A DNA stretch of 64,000 bases, taken from assembly GCA_965112735.1 (NCBI GenBank), contig OZ218962.1, positions 3,162,001-3,226,000 of the forward strand, given 5' to 3'. Source of the DNA: Phaeosaccion multiseriatum (lineage: Eukaryota > Ochrophyta, other classes). Shown one piece after another: positions 46,959 through 59,294 of this stretch. Under the pieces are notes generated by a model that ran no database searches, was not told where the DNA came from, and saw only the letters and a list, made by a program, of their open reading frames with translations. How positions within the stretch are numbered: position 1 is the stretch's first letter; each line of letters starts with the position of its first letter. Position numbers and translations under genes: made by a program.

Positions 46959-49870
46959 GTGGGGCACCTGCCCCACGAAATTATGGTTTTGGATATTTTA
47001 TGGGCCACAAATGCTCGTTTTTCAAGTTTTTTATCCACTATTTTTTGGTTGTGGGGCATTCTCCCCCCCCTCCCCACATGGATTTTTATTCATTCACAGC
47101 ATCAGCATATTTGCACAGGGCAGCTATGTAAGAGGAGCAGCGGCTGCGCGGACGATACCCGGCTGTAACAGCTGATGCCAGTGGTGGGAGGGGCATCTCC
47201 CACGTGAATTTGCAGGAGAACAGAGCATACCATGGCTGACGTCGCTGTTGCTACGGTTCCGGAAGCACCAGCAGCAGAGGGGGAAGAAGCACCGCTTACT
47301 GCAGAGCAGCAGCAGATTCAGAACCTCCGAAACAACACCATCGCCCCACGCTCGAGAAGTGGATATGCATGCGCCTCCACCATGCTGATCCGATACCTCT
47401 TCCGCAAGCACCCGGAGCTTCTGGACCCTGACTTCAGGACAGCATTTGCTCCACCGGAAGGGGAAGAGGAGGAAGACGGGGAAGATGGGGAAGAGGAGGA
47501 AGCACAGAGGAGAGCAGCAGCAGCCGCAGCAGCCGCCGCACCTGGCGGAGCGGGTGGTGCCACTGCAGCGGCACAGCAGACGCCGGCTGAGGTGTCGAGA
47601 GCAGCGAAAGCCCAAGCAAAGGCCAAGAAGAAGGCTGAGGCGCAGTGGACGAAGCGGGTGAAGGCACACTTGATCCAAGCACCTCGGGCGCCGCACCCTT
47701 TGCTGTTCCATCTGCTGACAGCCGACGCGTTCTTCGGGTGGCTGCTTGAAGTCAAGAAGGGGCCGAAGGGCTTATCCAAGGCCGGTGCACAGTCGAAACG
47801 CTCTGCACTCTTCAATCTGTACAGAGACTACCATCAGGAGGAACAGCACCGCAAATTGCAAAGCGACCTTGCGACGCTCACCAAGGGGCTGAAGAGGACG
47901 ATCGCAGGAGAGAAGCAGGAGGGAAATGTCGAAGTCAGAGAAGGGAAGGCTCCCATGCCGTTCGCTCTCTACCGCGCTCTTGCCAAAGGTAAATTCCCAG
48001 CTGTGTGGAGTCAGTGGACAGTGGAAACTAGTGGAGTGGGTGGAGACAAGTGGCTGATGCATTGAATGCCCCCCACTCACTTCCTAGCCCTGACGCCGTC
48101 TTTGGTTGCCACTGTTTCCTTCGCTTGTGTACATCGCAGCAATGCTGAGCTCGGCAGTCTGTGAGAACGGGCACAGACAGGGCGCCTTTGGCCACCCCTT
48201 CCTCGTTCTCTCCTGGAATCTGATGTGCCGCGCCACCAACTGTGTGGAGATTTGTCTCGATCATCTCGAGTGGAAGGGGGACGCGCTCTGCGTCTATTTT
48301 GGGAAGCAAAAGGGCGATCAGCTGGGAGAGAAGGCCCGACATCCTCGCCACGTCTACGCGAATCCAATCATGCCGGAGATCTGCCCCGTCCTCGCGCTTG
48401 GTGTTTACCTCCTGAGCTTTGGTTTTGAGAAGAACGCGCTGTTCGCTGGCAACAATCAGTACGATAGGTATTGCGGCTTCCTCAGACGTACGGCGGCGGC
48501 GAACTCGTCCATTTTGGAAGGCATGGGGCTGACTCCAGAGGACCTCGGCACTCATTCTGGGCGCAAGGGCGCTGCCTCGCACGTCACAAGCGGCTCGTCC
48601 GCTGCTCCCAACCCAATTGCTGTGCAACTTCGAATGGGATGGTCTCTTCCCGGCGTGCAGGGCATCTACTTCAACCCCATCAATGCAGCAGATCAGTATG
48701 TGGGCCGGGCTGCCTCCGGCGCGAACATCTCAGCGAAGGAGTTTGCATTGCTTCCTCCCTTTTTTCAGCGCCTCAAGGTGGACGGCACAGCGAAGGAGGG
48801 CATTGAAGACGTGCTCGCGGGAGCCATTGTGAGCTGCTTCAGGGACGTGCCGCTGAGATTGAGGAAGGTGGCTGAATTCTGTCTTGCCAGTGTGGTGTAC
48901 CACGCCGGCTTTCTGCGCAGCACTCTTCAGGAGAATCACCCTCTTTTCACGACACAGCTCTTCCGAGATCAAAGGTTGCTGGCGGACCTTTCAGAGCATG
49001 TCGTGCTGAAGTATCCGGACGAGACGGACGAGATTTCTGCAACCGGGATTCCTCCCCACGTCGTGCAGCTGAGGCAATTCCACGTCGTGGCGGACAGCGT
49101 GGCCTCTCTAGGCGGCAAGCTTGAGGTGTTGGGCCAGACGATCAAGGTCGACTTGGAGACGCTGATCCGTGACGTTCTGGAGGAGAATGCACAGGCCTCT
49201 GGCACTGTCACCAGTCTGGGTGTGAGCAGGGCCCTGCAGACGACCCTCGACGCAGCCTTTTCTAAGAGTGGGCTCAGCGACCTTCTCGCGGCTCACCAGG
49301 CAGGCACTCTGGGCCTTGGTGAGGGTTCGAGCAGCGCCCCGCCCTCTTCTTCTTGTGCAGGTGCAGATCAGCCACCTCTGTATCTCTACAACGGCCGGTG
49401 GCATACCCTTCCCGAGCACTTTGAGGTCCCTAGCTTCACTGTGCGCGCTGCTTGGGATGCTTGGATGACAGGCACTCCTCGCCTTCGAGAATTCACGACA
49501 GCAGACGTGCAGGGGAGGGCGGAGAAGCGAAGGATGTCAAAATTTTGCTGTTTGATGGGTGCGATTGAATCCGCGGCGAAAGAAAAGGGGCTCTGGAAGG
49601 ACAAGCCGACGCTTGAAGAAGCGCGAAGCATGTTTGACGCAGTCAAAGACGCCTTTGACATCAAGTCTCGTTCTGATTCTCACAAGCGCCGCTTCAATCA
49701 GCTGGTGTGGACCACCGTGTATAATTTATGGAGCGCGCAGCAGGCGGACGCGAAAAAACGGGCGAAGCGGGCGAGGGCGAAGGAAAGTGGCACTGGTGCA
49801 GACGAGTCGAAGGAGGGGGATGGAGGTGATAGCGGTGCAGAGGACGACGAGGAGGGAGGTGGCAGCAGCA

Positions 49871-49904
<34 letters not shown>

Positions 49905-50518
49905 AACAGGAGGAGGCGGAGCCGGAGGAGGACGAGGAGGAAGGGGTGGGGGAAGGGGGGCCCAAAAAAAACAGCGTACTGGTACTGGTACTGCTTCTGA
50001 TGCTGCTTCTGCTGCTGCCTCTGATGCGGCCGCTGCGGCCGCTACTGCCGCTGCTGCCGCGTCAGCAGCGCCGTCGTTGGGCGGCTTGAGAGAGGGAGAC
50101 ATGGCCTTCACATGCTCGTATGGCTGTACTAAGCCCTCGCAAGTCAAGCTGTTCCTCTGCCCATCCGAAAGAGCGTGTGGAAACCTCGTGCACCACATGT
50201 GCACCGTCGAGTTTTGCGACAGCAAGGGTTTTGCGGAAGGCGATTTTGACTACTACTGTAAGCCATGCATGATTGAGGACGGACACTAAGTGTGTCTGTA
50301 AATATGAATACCATTGTTATCGTGGTAATACCATTAAATCGTCATATCATAGCGTAGTATATTTTGGAGGAGGAGGGGAGAGATACACACACAAAAAAGG
50401 AGGGGGGGGGGGAGGGGCGCTACTGGTCCATATTGGGTACTGTACTAAAAATACCCACTTTTAAAAAAATTGGGTACTAAAAATACCCACTTTCACCGAG
50501 TGGGGCATCTCGCCCCAC
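46959..50518 (+). mobile_element. Crypton-like tyrosine-recombinase element
   Basis: Bounded here by two related palindromes, GTGGGGCACCTGCCCCAC (46959-46976) and GTGGGGCATCTCGCCCCAC (50500-50518); a third (GTGGGAGGGGCATCTCCCAC, 47184-47203) lies just upstream of the recombinase start. Between them is a spliced gene for a Crypton-type recombinase. The right end also has doubled GGGTACTAAAAATACCCAC blocks (50435-50490). Cryptons usually lack long terminal repeats, so the exact ends are uncertain; outside lie inverted copies of a dispersed repeat (46822-46910 and 50660-50755). Confidence 0.6.
47232..50289 (+). CDS. Crypton-type tyrosine recombinase with C-terminal Cys-rich domain
   Basis: Two exons (47232-47988, 48140-50289; donor AAAG|GTAAAT, acceptor CATCGCAG), 968 residues. 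Residues 1-252 hold an N-terminal core-binding-like region (PRSRSGYACASTML, LSKAGAQSKRSALFNLYRDY) with an acidic/Ala-rich insert. The catalytic domain follows the Crypton pattern: R283 in SWNLMCRATN, K308 or K310 in FGKQKGD, H391-x2-R394 in THSGRKGA, and Tyr429 (GVQGIYFN) as likely nucleophile, with Tyr439 in ADQYVGR as alternative. A long middle region, an acidic/Ala/Gly linker and a C-terminal Cys/His cluster (CSYGC, CPSERACG, HHMC, YYCKPC; PHD- or zinc-ribbon-like) complete it. It would cut and rejoin DNA at the element's sites. All catalytic residues are present and the frame is intact, so it may be active. Confidence 0.82.
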
Positions 50519-50641
50519 CAAAACCGGTCATCAATAGAAAAAAAACAGGTCTCGACGCTTTGTGATTTGGAGAACCACCTTTCCACTTTCTCCAGCTGGT
50601 AATCTCTCTCTCTTTTCTCTCTCGATTCCCTCGATCCCTAC

Positions 50642-50755
50642 CCAGCGCGCCTTCCTGGGTCGGCTCAACCGCGGAGCTGGTCGTGCACTCCCCCTCCCGC
50701 CCAAGAGGGTGAGTAACCGGCCCCTCGAGGGCCCCGGAGACACAGAGATACATGC
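50642..50755 (+). repeat. Dispersed repeat, copy next to TMEM260
   Basis: Begins GCGCGCCTTCCTGGGTCGG and contains GAGTAACCGGCCCCTCGAGG. Similar sequence occurs at about 18990-19145 (with an internal insertion), 22150-22190 (first part) and inverted at 46822-46910. The open frame through it joins the TMEM260 frame, but conservation elsewhere shows it is repeat, not coding. Confidence 0.6.
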
Positions 50756-50789
50756 ACACAAGGGCACCGTGTATCTTACAGCAGGGGAT

Positions 50790-53700
50790 ATGGGGAAGAG
50801 ACAGAGACCACCACTGGTAGCAGCAGCCGCTGGAGAGGCGAGATGGGAACCCTCCTCACCATTATTAGCACCACGGCCCCGCTGCGAGGGCTCCTCCGTG
50901 CTGCGATGGCGCCACGCCGCCCTGTTCGTGTCGGTGTCTCTGCTCTACAGCTCGACGGCCTTCCCCTCCATCCCCGGAGGAGATAGTGGCGAAATTCTGG
51001 CAGAGGCATGCCACCTTGGTGTAGCGCATCCCCCGGGCTATCCCCTCTTCACTATGCTCTACCACGCTCTGGCTCGAGGGCACAACTTCGTGTCGGAAGG
51101 TCGCAGTGGTAAGTTGGAGGAGCATGTGGAAAGGGAGGGCGATGGCAGCACCAGAAGGAGCCAGCGCGAGTGCGCCAGTGGAAGCAGCTGTGAAATGAGT
51201 GCTGAGTCCGATGCACCGGCGGGTGGAGGCCTGCGAGGCCTGTGGACACGGATGGTACCAGGATGTACTTCCCTCAAGGAGTCCGCCTCGGCCGCCTTCA
51301 GTCCCGCCTTCAAGTGGTTCGCCGCCGCTCCGCAGCCGCCGCCCCTGCCCGGCTGTCCCCTCTACGGCAATGACAATGCCCACAGTGCCCACCCCGATGA
51401 CCAGCAGCAGCAGCAGCAGCAGCGGGGACAGGGCCCGTCTGGAAGCATGGCTTGGCGGGCGAATGTGTTGAGTTGCTTTATGAGCGGAGCTGCGGCAGCC
51501 CTGTTAGCGGCCACCGTCGAGGCATGGACGGCAGGCACAAGCAGCTACAGCCCCGCCGCTGCTGCCGCTGCCGCTCTGGCATGGGCCCTCTCTCCGCTGA
51601 CGTGGGAGTACTCGACCGGGGTGGAGGTGTTCGCGCTAAACAACCTCCTGCTCTCGTGGCTGCTGCTTCTGGTTGTCAGGCTGGGGCGGGTGCCTCCCCT
51701 TCCTCTTGCTTCCCCTACTGGTGCTTATGCTGCTGCTTCTGCCGCCGCAGTGCTACCCATGGGCCAAAAGCAGGAGGAGGGAGAGCAGAGGGAGCCTTGC
51801 ATGGCTCTAGGGGAGCAGCAGCAGCAGCCGGGAGGGGGGGGCGTGCGTGCGGCGGTGTGGATGGCATTTGTGAGTGGGCTGGCCCTGTCGAACCAACACG
51901 CCTCTGCCCTGACGGTGCTGCCTTTGGCGCTCTTCGCTCTGCGGCGGCTCTCGGGAGGAGGAGGAGGAGGCGGAGGAGGAGGAAGAGGAGGAGAAATGGG
52001 AGGGGGGGGGGCAGCAGGGAAACATCAACGGCGGCAGCAGCAACGATGGAGCCTGCTAGGGTGGGGCTCGCTGTCCAAGCTTTCTCTCGCGGCTCTCCTG
52101 GGCTTGGCTCCCTACATGTACCTCCCTCTGGCGAGCTCTCGCTGGCCCCGCCCGGGCAGCTGGGGAGGCCGCCTCGACTCGTGGGCAGCCACAGCAAGGC
52201 ACGTGCTGAGGACGGAGTACGGCACCTTCTCTCTGGGGGTAGGGGTGGCAGTTGGTGATACAGCAGCAACTGTTAGAGGAGGAGGGTGGTTGGCATGGTT
52301 GGGTGTCTTGAGAGAGTGGGCAGCGGCCGAGGACAGCGGGCCGCACAGAACCTACTTGTACGTGCGGCACGTGCGACGCGAGCTTGGCGCGTGGGTGCTG
52401 CTGGCGGCCATGGGGGGGGTGCTGTGGAGCTGCTTGGGGGGCGCAGAAGAGACCCAAGAAAAGGCCCTGCGGGTGCGGGAGATGGGGGTAGCTTCCGGCG
52501 GCGGGGCCGGCGAGCGAGGAAAGCTGGATAGGAGTAGAGGGAGGAGGGATGGAGGCAGAGGAAAGGGCGCCAACGCAGAGGGAGAGAAGGGAGAGCCCAA
52601 GCTGGCGACACATCTCCAGCTGGTGAGTCAGCAGCAGTTGGTGATACACCAGCAGGTGCGAGGGTTGGGCGTGGCGCTGAGCCTGTCCTGGCTGCTGTTC
52701 GTGTTCGTGTGGCACTTTCAGCTGTCCAACCTTCCCCTGCAGCTACCCATGGCCTTCGCTGTGCACTCCCGCTTCTGGATGCAGCCTGACCTGGTGCTAG
52801 CGCTGCTCGCAGGGGGGGGGCTCGGGGCTGGCCTCAATCTTGTTGCCGCGACGGGAGGGCTGCTCAGGAAAAAGGCCTCAGGCGCCAGTCCTGACACTCA
52901 CTGTCCTGACACCAGCCGCTACTTGTCCCGCGCGAAAGAGGCCCTGGAAGGGGTGGTGCTGGTGGCCGTGATTGTCGCGGGCGTGCGAAGGAATGGGGCG
53001 GCACTGTCTCGGGCGAAAGGGTTTCCAGGCTGGGCAGGAGGGCAAGGAGGAGGAGGAGGAGGAGGAGGTGGGGGGGGGGGGGGGGACGGCTGGACGATGC
53101 ACCGCTACGGTGCGGCGCTGCTGGCCTCCCTCCCGCCGCACGCCATCCTCCTCTCGCACACAGACCTAGACCTCAACCCCGCCCGCTACCTCAGGGTGTG
53201 CGAGGGACTCCGGCCCGACGTTTCACACGTGTCTGTGCAGATGATGGCCTACGAGTGGTGGGGCAGCAGCTCGCCGGAAGGGGCTGAGGTGAGCGAGCAG
53301 GGTGTGTGTGCAGGGCTGCCTCTGAGGGGCGATGGATGGACACATGGCTGCTTGGCGTCATCTACACGGCGCCTCCCTTGTCATGACATCCCCACCCTCC
53401 CATGCTTTCATGTCCATATGCACGCCCACTCACCCCTCCCCTCCTCTATGCCTGCTGACCTCTCTCCCCCACCCCAGCAGGAGCCCGGCCCTCTTCGCCA
53501 GTCCGAGCTGCACGCCCCCCTCGTCTTCCCTCCCCGGCTCAGAGGCGTCTCCACGGCCCGCCGCAGCGAGGGCAACGCGCTGCTCATCACCCGCTTCCTG
53601 CTCGCCAACATGCGCCATCCCCTGCCCCAAGCAATGCCCCCGGGGGGAGATGGAGCCCAGACAGCTCCTCCTCCTCCTGCTCCTGCTGCTGCTGCTGCTG

Positions 53701-55475
53701 CTGTATCGCCAACTGCTGGCGCTGTATCCCCAACTGGCGCTGCTGGGGCCAGAGGGGGGCCCTTCCGGCCCGTATTCCTGGATATGCAGGGCGTGGACGA
53801 GAGCGAAATCGGGCCTGACAACAGATACCGCGAGCACTGGACGCTGCTGCCCTGGGGCCTGCTGTACCGGGTGCTGCCCGCCCTCTCTCTGCAGGACCTC
53901 AAGCCCTTTGTGGGGCAGACCCGAGAGAGACTCAAGGTGCGGGATGGCAGCGGATGGCACAAGAGGAGGGGCGAGGGGATGGGACGAGAGAGGGACCGTT
54001 GAGTTTGAGTGTGCGCTTCCTTCGTAGCTGCCCCTGAAGCCGTCCTCACCACTCCCTCTCCTCTCTTCCTCCCCGTCCCCACTCCGAACCCCCCCGCCCT
54101 CCCTCTCCCCCTACGTATCCCTACGTAAGGAGCTGGCGGCGTGCCTGCCCCAGCCCTCCGTGGAGAGCTACCCGAGGGGGTCGTGGGAATTCGCCGCGGG
54201 GAGTGTGCTGTGGGATGCGCACTACCAAACAGGTCAGGCCATGTCACAGGCATATGGTTAGGCCAGGTCACAGGCATATGGGCGGAGAGGACTAGTCATG
54301 GGCATATAGACAGGGGCAGAGGCAAAGCATCGAAAGGGAGCCTTTGAACAGACGTGCGGCCCTCACACAACGCCCTCGCTCCTCGTGCATGTGCGTGTGC
54401 ACGTGTGTGTGCGTGTGTCTCTGGTCGCCTCCTACCTCCTTCACCACCTGTCCTCATCCGTACCCATCGGCCCACCCCCCTTCCGCTCGTCCCTCCACTT
54501 GTCTGCTGTTGGCCTCTGTCCCGCCGCCAGGCCTGTTCCTGCTCTCGCACGCCCTCCAGCTGGCACCACACATCGGCTCGGAGCCCGACCTCTTCTCCTT
54601 CTACCTACAGTGCCTTCGTGACTCAGATGTGAGTCAGGCTGGGATCCACCCCGCGGGGGGCGCGTTGCATAGGGCAGGGCCAGGGTCAGTCTCGGTACCC
54701 CTGGCTGGAGGGGTTGGGGGGGGGGGGGCATTGAACGCGCTTTCACGTGCCCTGCACGAGGAGGGAGGCCTGGCGCTGATACACTTATGGAGGAGACAAG
54801 CCCTTCCCTGCGCACAGCTGCCTAACCTCACCGACCCTCCCTCCCCATATGCCTCTAACTCCTCTCCAGCTCCTCCTCCGCCGCACTCTGGCGGCTGTGG
54901 ACGCGTCTGGTGCCTTCTCCGGACATGAGGCGGATCTGCTCAAGAACACTGTGCTCGCCTCCATCAGGCTACAGGCACGTAGGCTTACGTATATATATAT
55001 ATATGTGTGTGTGTGTGGGGGGGGTCATCCCTCATGATTATGTTTCCTTGCGCGTGCGGTTACGTGATGCTTACGTACGTGCTCCTCACGAACCTTCCCG
55101 TGTGGCCCGTTGCTCCCCAGAGCGCGTTGGAGGTGGGCCTTCCCCTTGTCCCGAGGCTGCGCTTCCCGCCCGAGGAGGGCCCTCCGACAGTGGAGGAGGA
55201 GCAGCGAACGCGCGAGAGCAGCGAGGCCCTCCTCCTGCGCTTCCTGAGAGAGAGCCCCGGAGACGGAGATGCGCCAGCCTTCCTTCAGGTGGGTGTGTGC
55301 TTGCAGCAAGGGGGGAGTTCATGGGCTCGCGGGCTCGCGTCTGTGGGTAGCGGCCGGTAGTGTAGCTCTCACACTGTCCATCCATACTCACACACGCACT
55401 CACACACTCCTTGGTGCATGCGAACAGATGTACCAAAAGCTCAAGCAGAAGAGCGGTGATGGGGCGCAGCCGTGA
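50790..55475 (+). CDS. TMEM260: TMEM260-like protein O-mannosyltransferase (DUF2723)
   Basis: Seven-exon model (50790-53288, 53481-53936, 54130-54232, 54531-54628, 54870-54974, 55121-55288, 55428-55475), 1158 residues. The diagnostic motif is at residues 63-88 (PGGDSGEILAEACHLG, then VAHPPGYPLFTMLYHA), followed by multiple membrane segments (WALSPLTWEYSTGVEVF, ALFALRRLSG, LGLAPYMYLPLASS) and a soluble C-terminal part (YRVLPALSLQDLKPF, SWEFAAGSVLWDAHYQTG). Family members are ER glycosyltransferases with a luminal GDS-type acidic motif; human TMEM260 adds O-mannose to IPT domains. Poly-Gln, poly-Gly and Ser-rich insertions enlarge the loops. Start: the frame is open to 50562, but that part is a dispersed repeat, so ATG at 50790 is preferred. 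The fifth intron uses a GC donor (CTACAG|GCACGT). The first intron is a multiple of three without stops, so retention would also be readable. Confidence 0.85.
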
Positions 55476-55745
55476 CGTCAGACATCAGAGGAGGGACAAG
55501 TGCAGCAGGTGGTGGTCCGGCAGCACACTGAACGAAGCACGCTTGCGGTGCTGCAAGAGGCGGGCCCAGCGGTAGGGGCAGATGGGGTGGCAAACACAAC
55601 CGCGGGCAACACTAGGGCTACGGCGGATGGGAATCTATGAAGTGCCATTAAGTGGTAACTTGAGGTATTGCACGATTCAACACACGCAAATGCAACGGTC
55701 CTTCAACCCCTTTCATCACCGTATCACCAGGGCATTACCACAGCC
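55476..55745. other. Tail-to-tail intergenic region
   Basis: 270 bp between the stops of TMEM260 and RIOK3. No feature beyond scattered GGCGGATGGGA-like sequence. Confidence 0.6.
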
Positions 55746-58700
55746 TCACCACAGCACCCTCTCCGCCTCAGACAGCCGCTCCCTCTCCTTGGCCCCGATG
55801 CTCAACACCACTCCACCCCCCCCCGGGTCCATCTGCAGCTCGTCGTGTGCCCCCCCTGGGCCTCCTTGCCCACTGAGGCCCATCACCACCCCGAGGCCGG
55901 CCATCAGCCCCTCCCACGATGTCGATACCGAAGGTTCTGGCCCAGGTCCCTCCCCTTCCGACGAAGATGGTGGTGGTGGTGGCGATTGTAGCCTCTCCCC
56001 CGCCTCCCCGTCCTTCATCACTACTTGCTGCTGCTCGCTGCCCTTGACGCACGCAATGCCCCCTCCTCGGTTTGCCTCGAGCAGGAGAGCCAACGCCTCA
56101 GGCCCTGTACATCGATTGGGTGTCTGTCTGGACCCAACTCCACCACAACACGCGCCACAGCGAGGCGAGCCGCTCGTTTCAGCTGCTTCCTCAGCGTCGC
56201 TACCTGCTGCCTCTTTCCCATCACTGCTACCCCCCCCCTCCTCCTCCTCACTCTGCCCTTGTTCATCCCCGGCTGCTGCTGCACTGACTGCCGTTCCTGC
56301 TGCCGCTGCTACCGCCGCCTCGGCCTCGGCCTCCGCCTTCGCCTGGAGAACCATGACCTCGAGTTTGTTTCGCGGCCCCTTGAACTGCGTCACGAAGGCG
56401 AACTCCACCTCTTTGGGCAGACAGCGCACGCCCTTTCTGTCGAAGAAGCTGCGCAAGTTCGCCAAGTCCCGCTCCAGCATCTTCATTGACTGCTTACAGA
56501 GACAGGGAGAGAGAGAGAGGTGAGAAGATGAGAAGGAGACACAGAGAGAGAAAGAGAGACAGAGTGTATGTGAGACAGAGAGAAGTGAGGAGGGGACGGA
56601 GAGAACGGAGGTGTCCTAAATCGCGCCTTGGTTCAGCACCGCAGCAGCAGCACTTCACTCACCCCTGGGTGACTCGTATCCACCGCCTGGCCCACATCAA
56701 TGACGTGGCACGCCTACAGGGCACAGGGAGGGGGGCACAGCACGCATTATTGGTTAGCAGCACGTAGCAAAGCACCTCGCCCTAGACCGCCTCACGCCCC
56801 CATATGCCTCCATCTGCACTCTTTGCCCCTCACCTGCTTATGGTAGAGGATGTTGTACTCCGAGAGGTCGGCGTGCACAAGCCTGCACCGCAGCAGCATG
56901 GCCCGGGCAAGCTCCAGACACTCCACGTAGGCCCGCTCCCACCCCTCGGCGGACAGAGACACCTCTCTGAGCTGCGGACTGGGCCACCCTGCCTCCCCGA
57001 GGAAGCTCATGACCAGCACATGCTCTCGGAGGGCCAGCGGCTCGGGGCAGGGGATGCGCTCACGATACACACGAATGAGGTTACGGTGCTCCTTATCCGC
57101 CCACATCTTGAAGGAATTCCGCCTGTGTTGTTTGCTGTAAGGGTGGTGGGGGGCAAACAAAAGGACTCAGCGAAATGAGAGGGCCAATCGCCATGCATCC
57201 ACCCCCGAAGACCGACCCGTCCACCTGTGGCAGGCCCTATTAAACGCTGAGTCTCACTGACCTGTACTTGACTCCCGTGTACCGTGCATCCTCATCAACA
57301 TAGTCCCCTCTGTTGGAGAATTCATTGAGCGTCGTCTTGAAGATTTTCACCGCCACCGACTCGCACTCCTCCTCCCCACCCTCCTCGAAGCGCGGGGCCT
57401 TGTCTGGCGAGGCAGGCTCCAGAGGCCTCCGCGCGTGAAACACGTGGGCCTCCTTGCCCGTCTTGCACAGCCCCTGCACCTGTGACAGGCTGCCATTTGT
57501 TACCATCTTATTCAGCAGCAGCCGCGTCGCCTGATCCAGCACTCCGCTCTGAGGAGGCGTGAGAGTGTGTGTATGTGTATGTGTGTGTGTGTGTGTGGGC
57601 GGGTGTTTGCGTGCGTGCGGCGATGGAGGGCACAATATCAGGTCCCGTTCAGTTCACTCTCTCTTACAGTGATTCGGGCCGGGGAGGAGGGACTGCAAGA
57701 GTGAATGGAACCACAACCCAACATTGGCCCCCCTTGCACCCGCCCACACACCTGCGTGCTCTTGACCGCCTTCTCAATCCTGCCGTGGGCTGCCACCCCC
57801 TTGACTGTCTTGCTCCTGAAGCTCTGCTTGAGGCGGTTGGTGGCGTAGTTGGACAGTACCACGTCCTCCCCGTCTCGCGAGAGGTCCCCCACCCCCTCAA
57901 AGGCGCTCAGGCGCAGAGCGTTGGAGCGTCCACACAGCTCGCGGTCGTGCTTGGATATCACCTTGCCGTTGCTGCGCGGTGGTGACACAGTAGCAGGCGT
58001 CAAGAGAGAGGAAGGAAAGGGAAGATTGAACAAAGATCTGGGACTGGCAGCACGCACACACGCACGCACGCACGCACATCATAAGTGGTCCTTCAATCCT
58101 TCTCTTGTCTCACCTGTCCAGGAACAGGTCCGCAGCCCGGCTCCTCCTGCTCCCCTTGACCACCATCAGCTTCTCTCTCTCATCCCCCTCTGCCTCCTCC
58201 TCTCCCCCCCCTTCCTCTTCGTCTTCGGCCACATCGTCAGCTCCCCAGCGCTGCTTTTGTTCAGCTTGTGGAATCGACCCCACCCGGAACGCGCCTCCGA
58301 GTCCCACTTTGCTACCCTCGCCGCCGTAGGTCCGTGTTGCGTGCTGTTCCTTCCGGAGTCGCTGTTCTTCCTCGTCCTGCAGCTGAAGTGCAAGGGCCAA
58401 GCTCCGGTCTTCGTCTTCGGACCCCTTCTGTTGCTCTGGCTCCTTCGCCTCTCCTTCTCTCTTGTCCGCCAGCACTAGGGCCTCCATATCGTGGCTGAAG
58501 CAGAACTCCACCGCTTCCTCCACGCCTTTGCACCGGAGGAAAGCGGCATCCGCCCACTCTTTGCTGATGCCCATGCCCTGCATGTAGGCAACCGGGTCCA
58601 GAGGCGTCGCCTCTCCTTGGTCACCCTCTTCTTCCCCTGTCGCGTTGAGCGCAAGAACCGCGGCCAGAGCGGCGTCCGTGTCCGCCTGTTCACTCCGCTG

Positions 58701-58814
58701 CTCCTCCTCCTCCTTGATGATTTGGCTCAGAGACACAGCGTGAGGGCGCGTCTGCGGCGCCAGCAAGGCGCAAGCCTGTCCCTCTCCGCTCTCCTTAGCT
58801 CCCCACGAAGGCAT
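55746..58814 (-). CDS. RIOK3: Atypical serine kinase RIOK3
   Basis: Six-exon model (58814-58114, 57971-57752, 57548-57262, 57134-56834, 56713-56663, 56489-55746), 767 residues, consistent phases. The N-terminal region carries LSLSQIIKEEEE and DRSLALALQLQDEEE, as in RIOK3, and NGKVISKHDRELCGRSN. The RIO domain has CKTGKEAHVFHA (nucleotide loop, ~334-345), AVKIFKTTLNEF (Lys374), MWADKEHRNLIRVY, HVLVMSFLGE, LVHADLSEYNIL (Asp491, Asn496) and CHVIDVGQAVDTSHPG (Asp508). The SKQHRRNSFKMW lead matches RIOK3 rather than RIOK1 or RIOK2. The C-terminal ~170 residues are Ala/Ser/acidic and not conserved. RIO kinases act in late 40S pre-ribosome maturation. A donor-like GTGGTGAGG overlaps the stop, so a further 3' exon cannot be excluded. 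Divergent to eS30. Confidence 0.92.
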
Positions 58815-59294
58815 CTCTCTCCTGTTGCGGCTTCTCCCTTCTATGTGTGGCCTATTGTAGAGAGCGAAAGGGAAAGGAGAGGAAAAATCGCCGACCGCGA
58901 TTTGGCCATCGTGTCAAGAGAGCAAGAATATCGATATACTCTAAACCAAATATCGGACCCCGGGGTGATCGTGTGGATGGCCGATGGAGCGAGAGCGGAT
59001 TAGTCCCCAGCCTGTCGAAGCACACACCTGCAGCAGGTGAGAGAGGGCACACTCGCCGTTAGGAGAGGTGGCGAGCTATTTGTTTGCTGCAACGTCCTCG
59101 CCCGACCCCCCTTTGTGTGCTGCTTTTCATTTTCGGCACGTGCAGGTCTTTCTCTCCCTCCCCCTCACCCCTCCCTCTTGGCGCCTTTGCTTGCCTGCCT
59201 CCTCTGCCTCGCCCCCACCCCTCCCCTTCTCTCTCTCTCTCTCTCTCTTTCTTTCTCCAGCTCATAACTACCAAGGAGCAGCTCTTCAGTCAGT
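58815..59294. promoter_or_regulatory. Shared upstream region of RIOK3 and eS30, with a 5' UTR intron of eS30
   Basis: 480 bp between divergent starts. A likely eS30 leader intron runs 59037-59260 (CAGCAG|GTGAGA to a (CT)n tract ending TTTCTCCAG). The remaining ~220 bp would contain both transcription starts. Leader introns ending in CT tracts are typical of ribosomal-protein genes; transcript data are needed. Confidence 0.5.

Noticed and set aside
50562-50789. 76-codon N-terminal extension of TMEM260
   Set aside because: Encoded by a dispersed repeat also present in non-coding spacers; ATG at 50790 lies just before the conserved domain.
51106-51115. Strong donor-like GTAAGT inside TMEM260 exon 1
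   Set aside because: No acceptor of matching phase found before the next conserved membrane segment, and the frame is open throughout; kept as exon.
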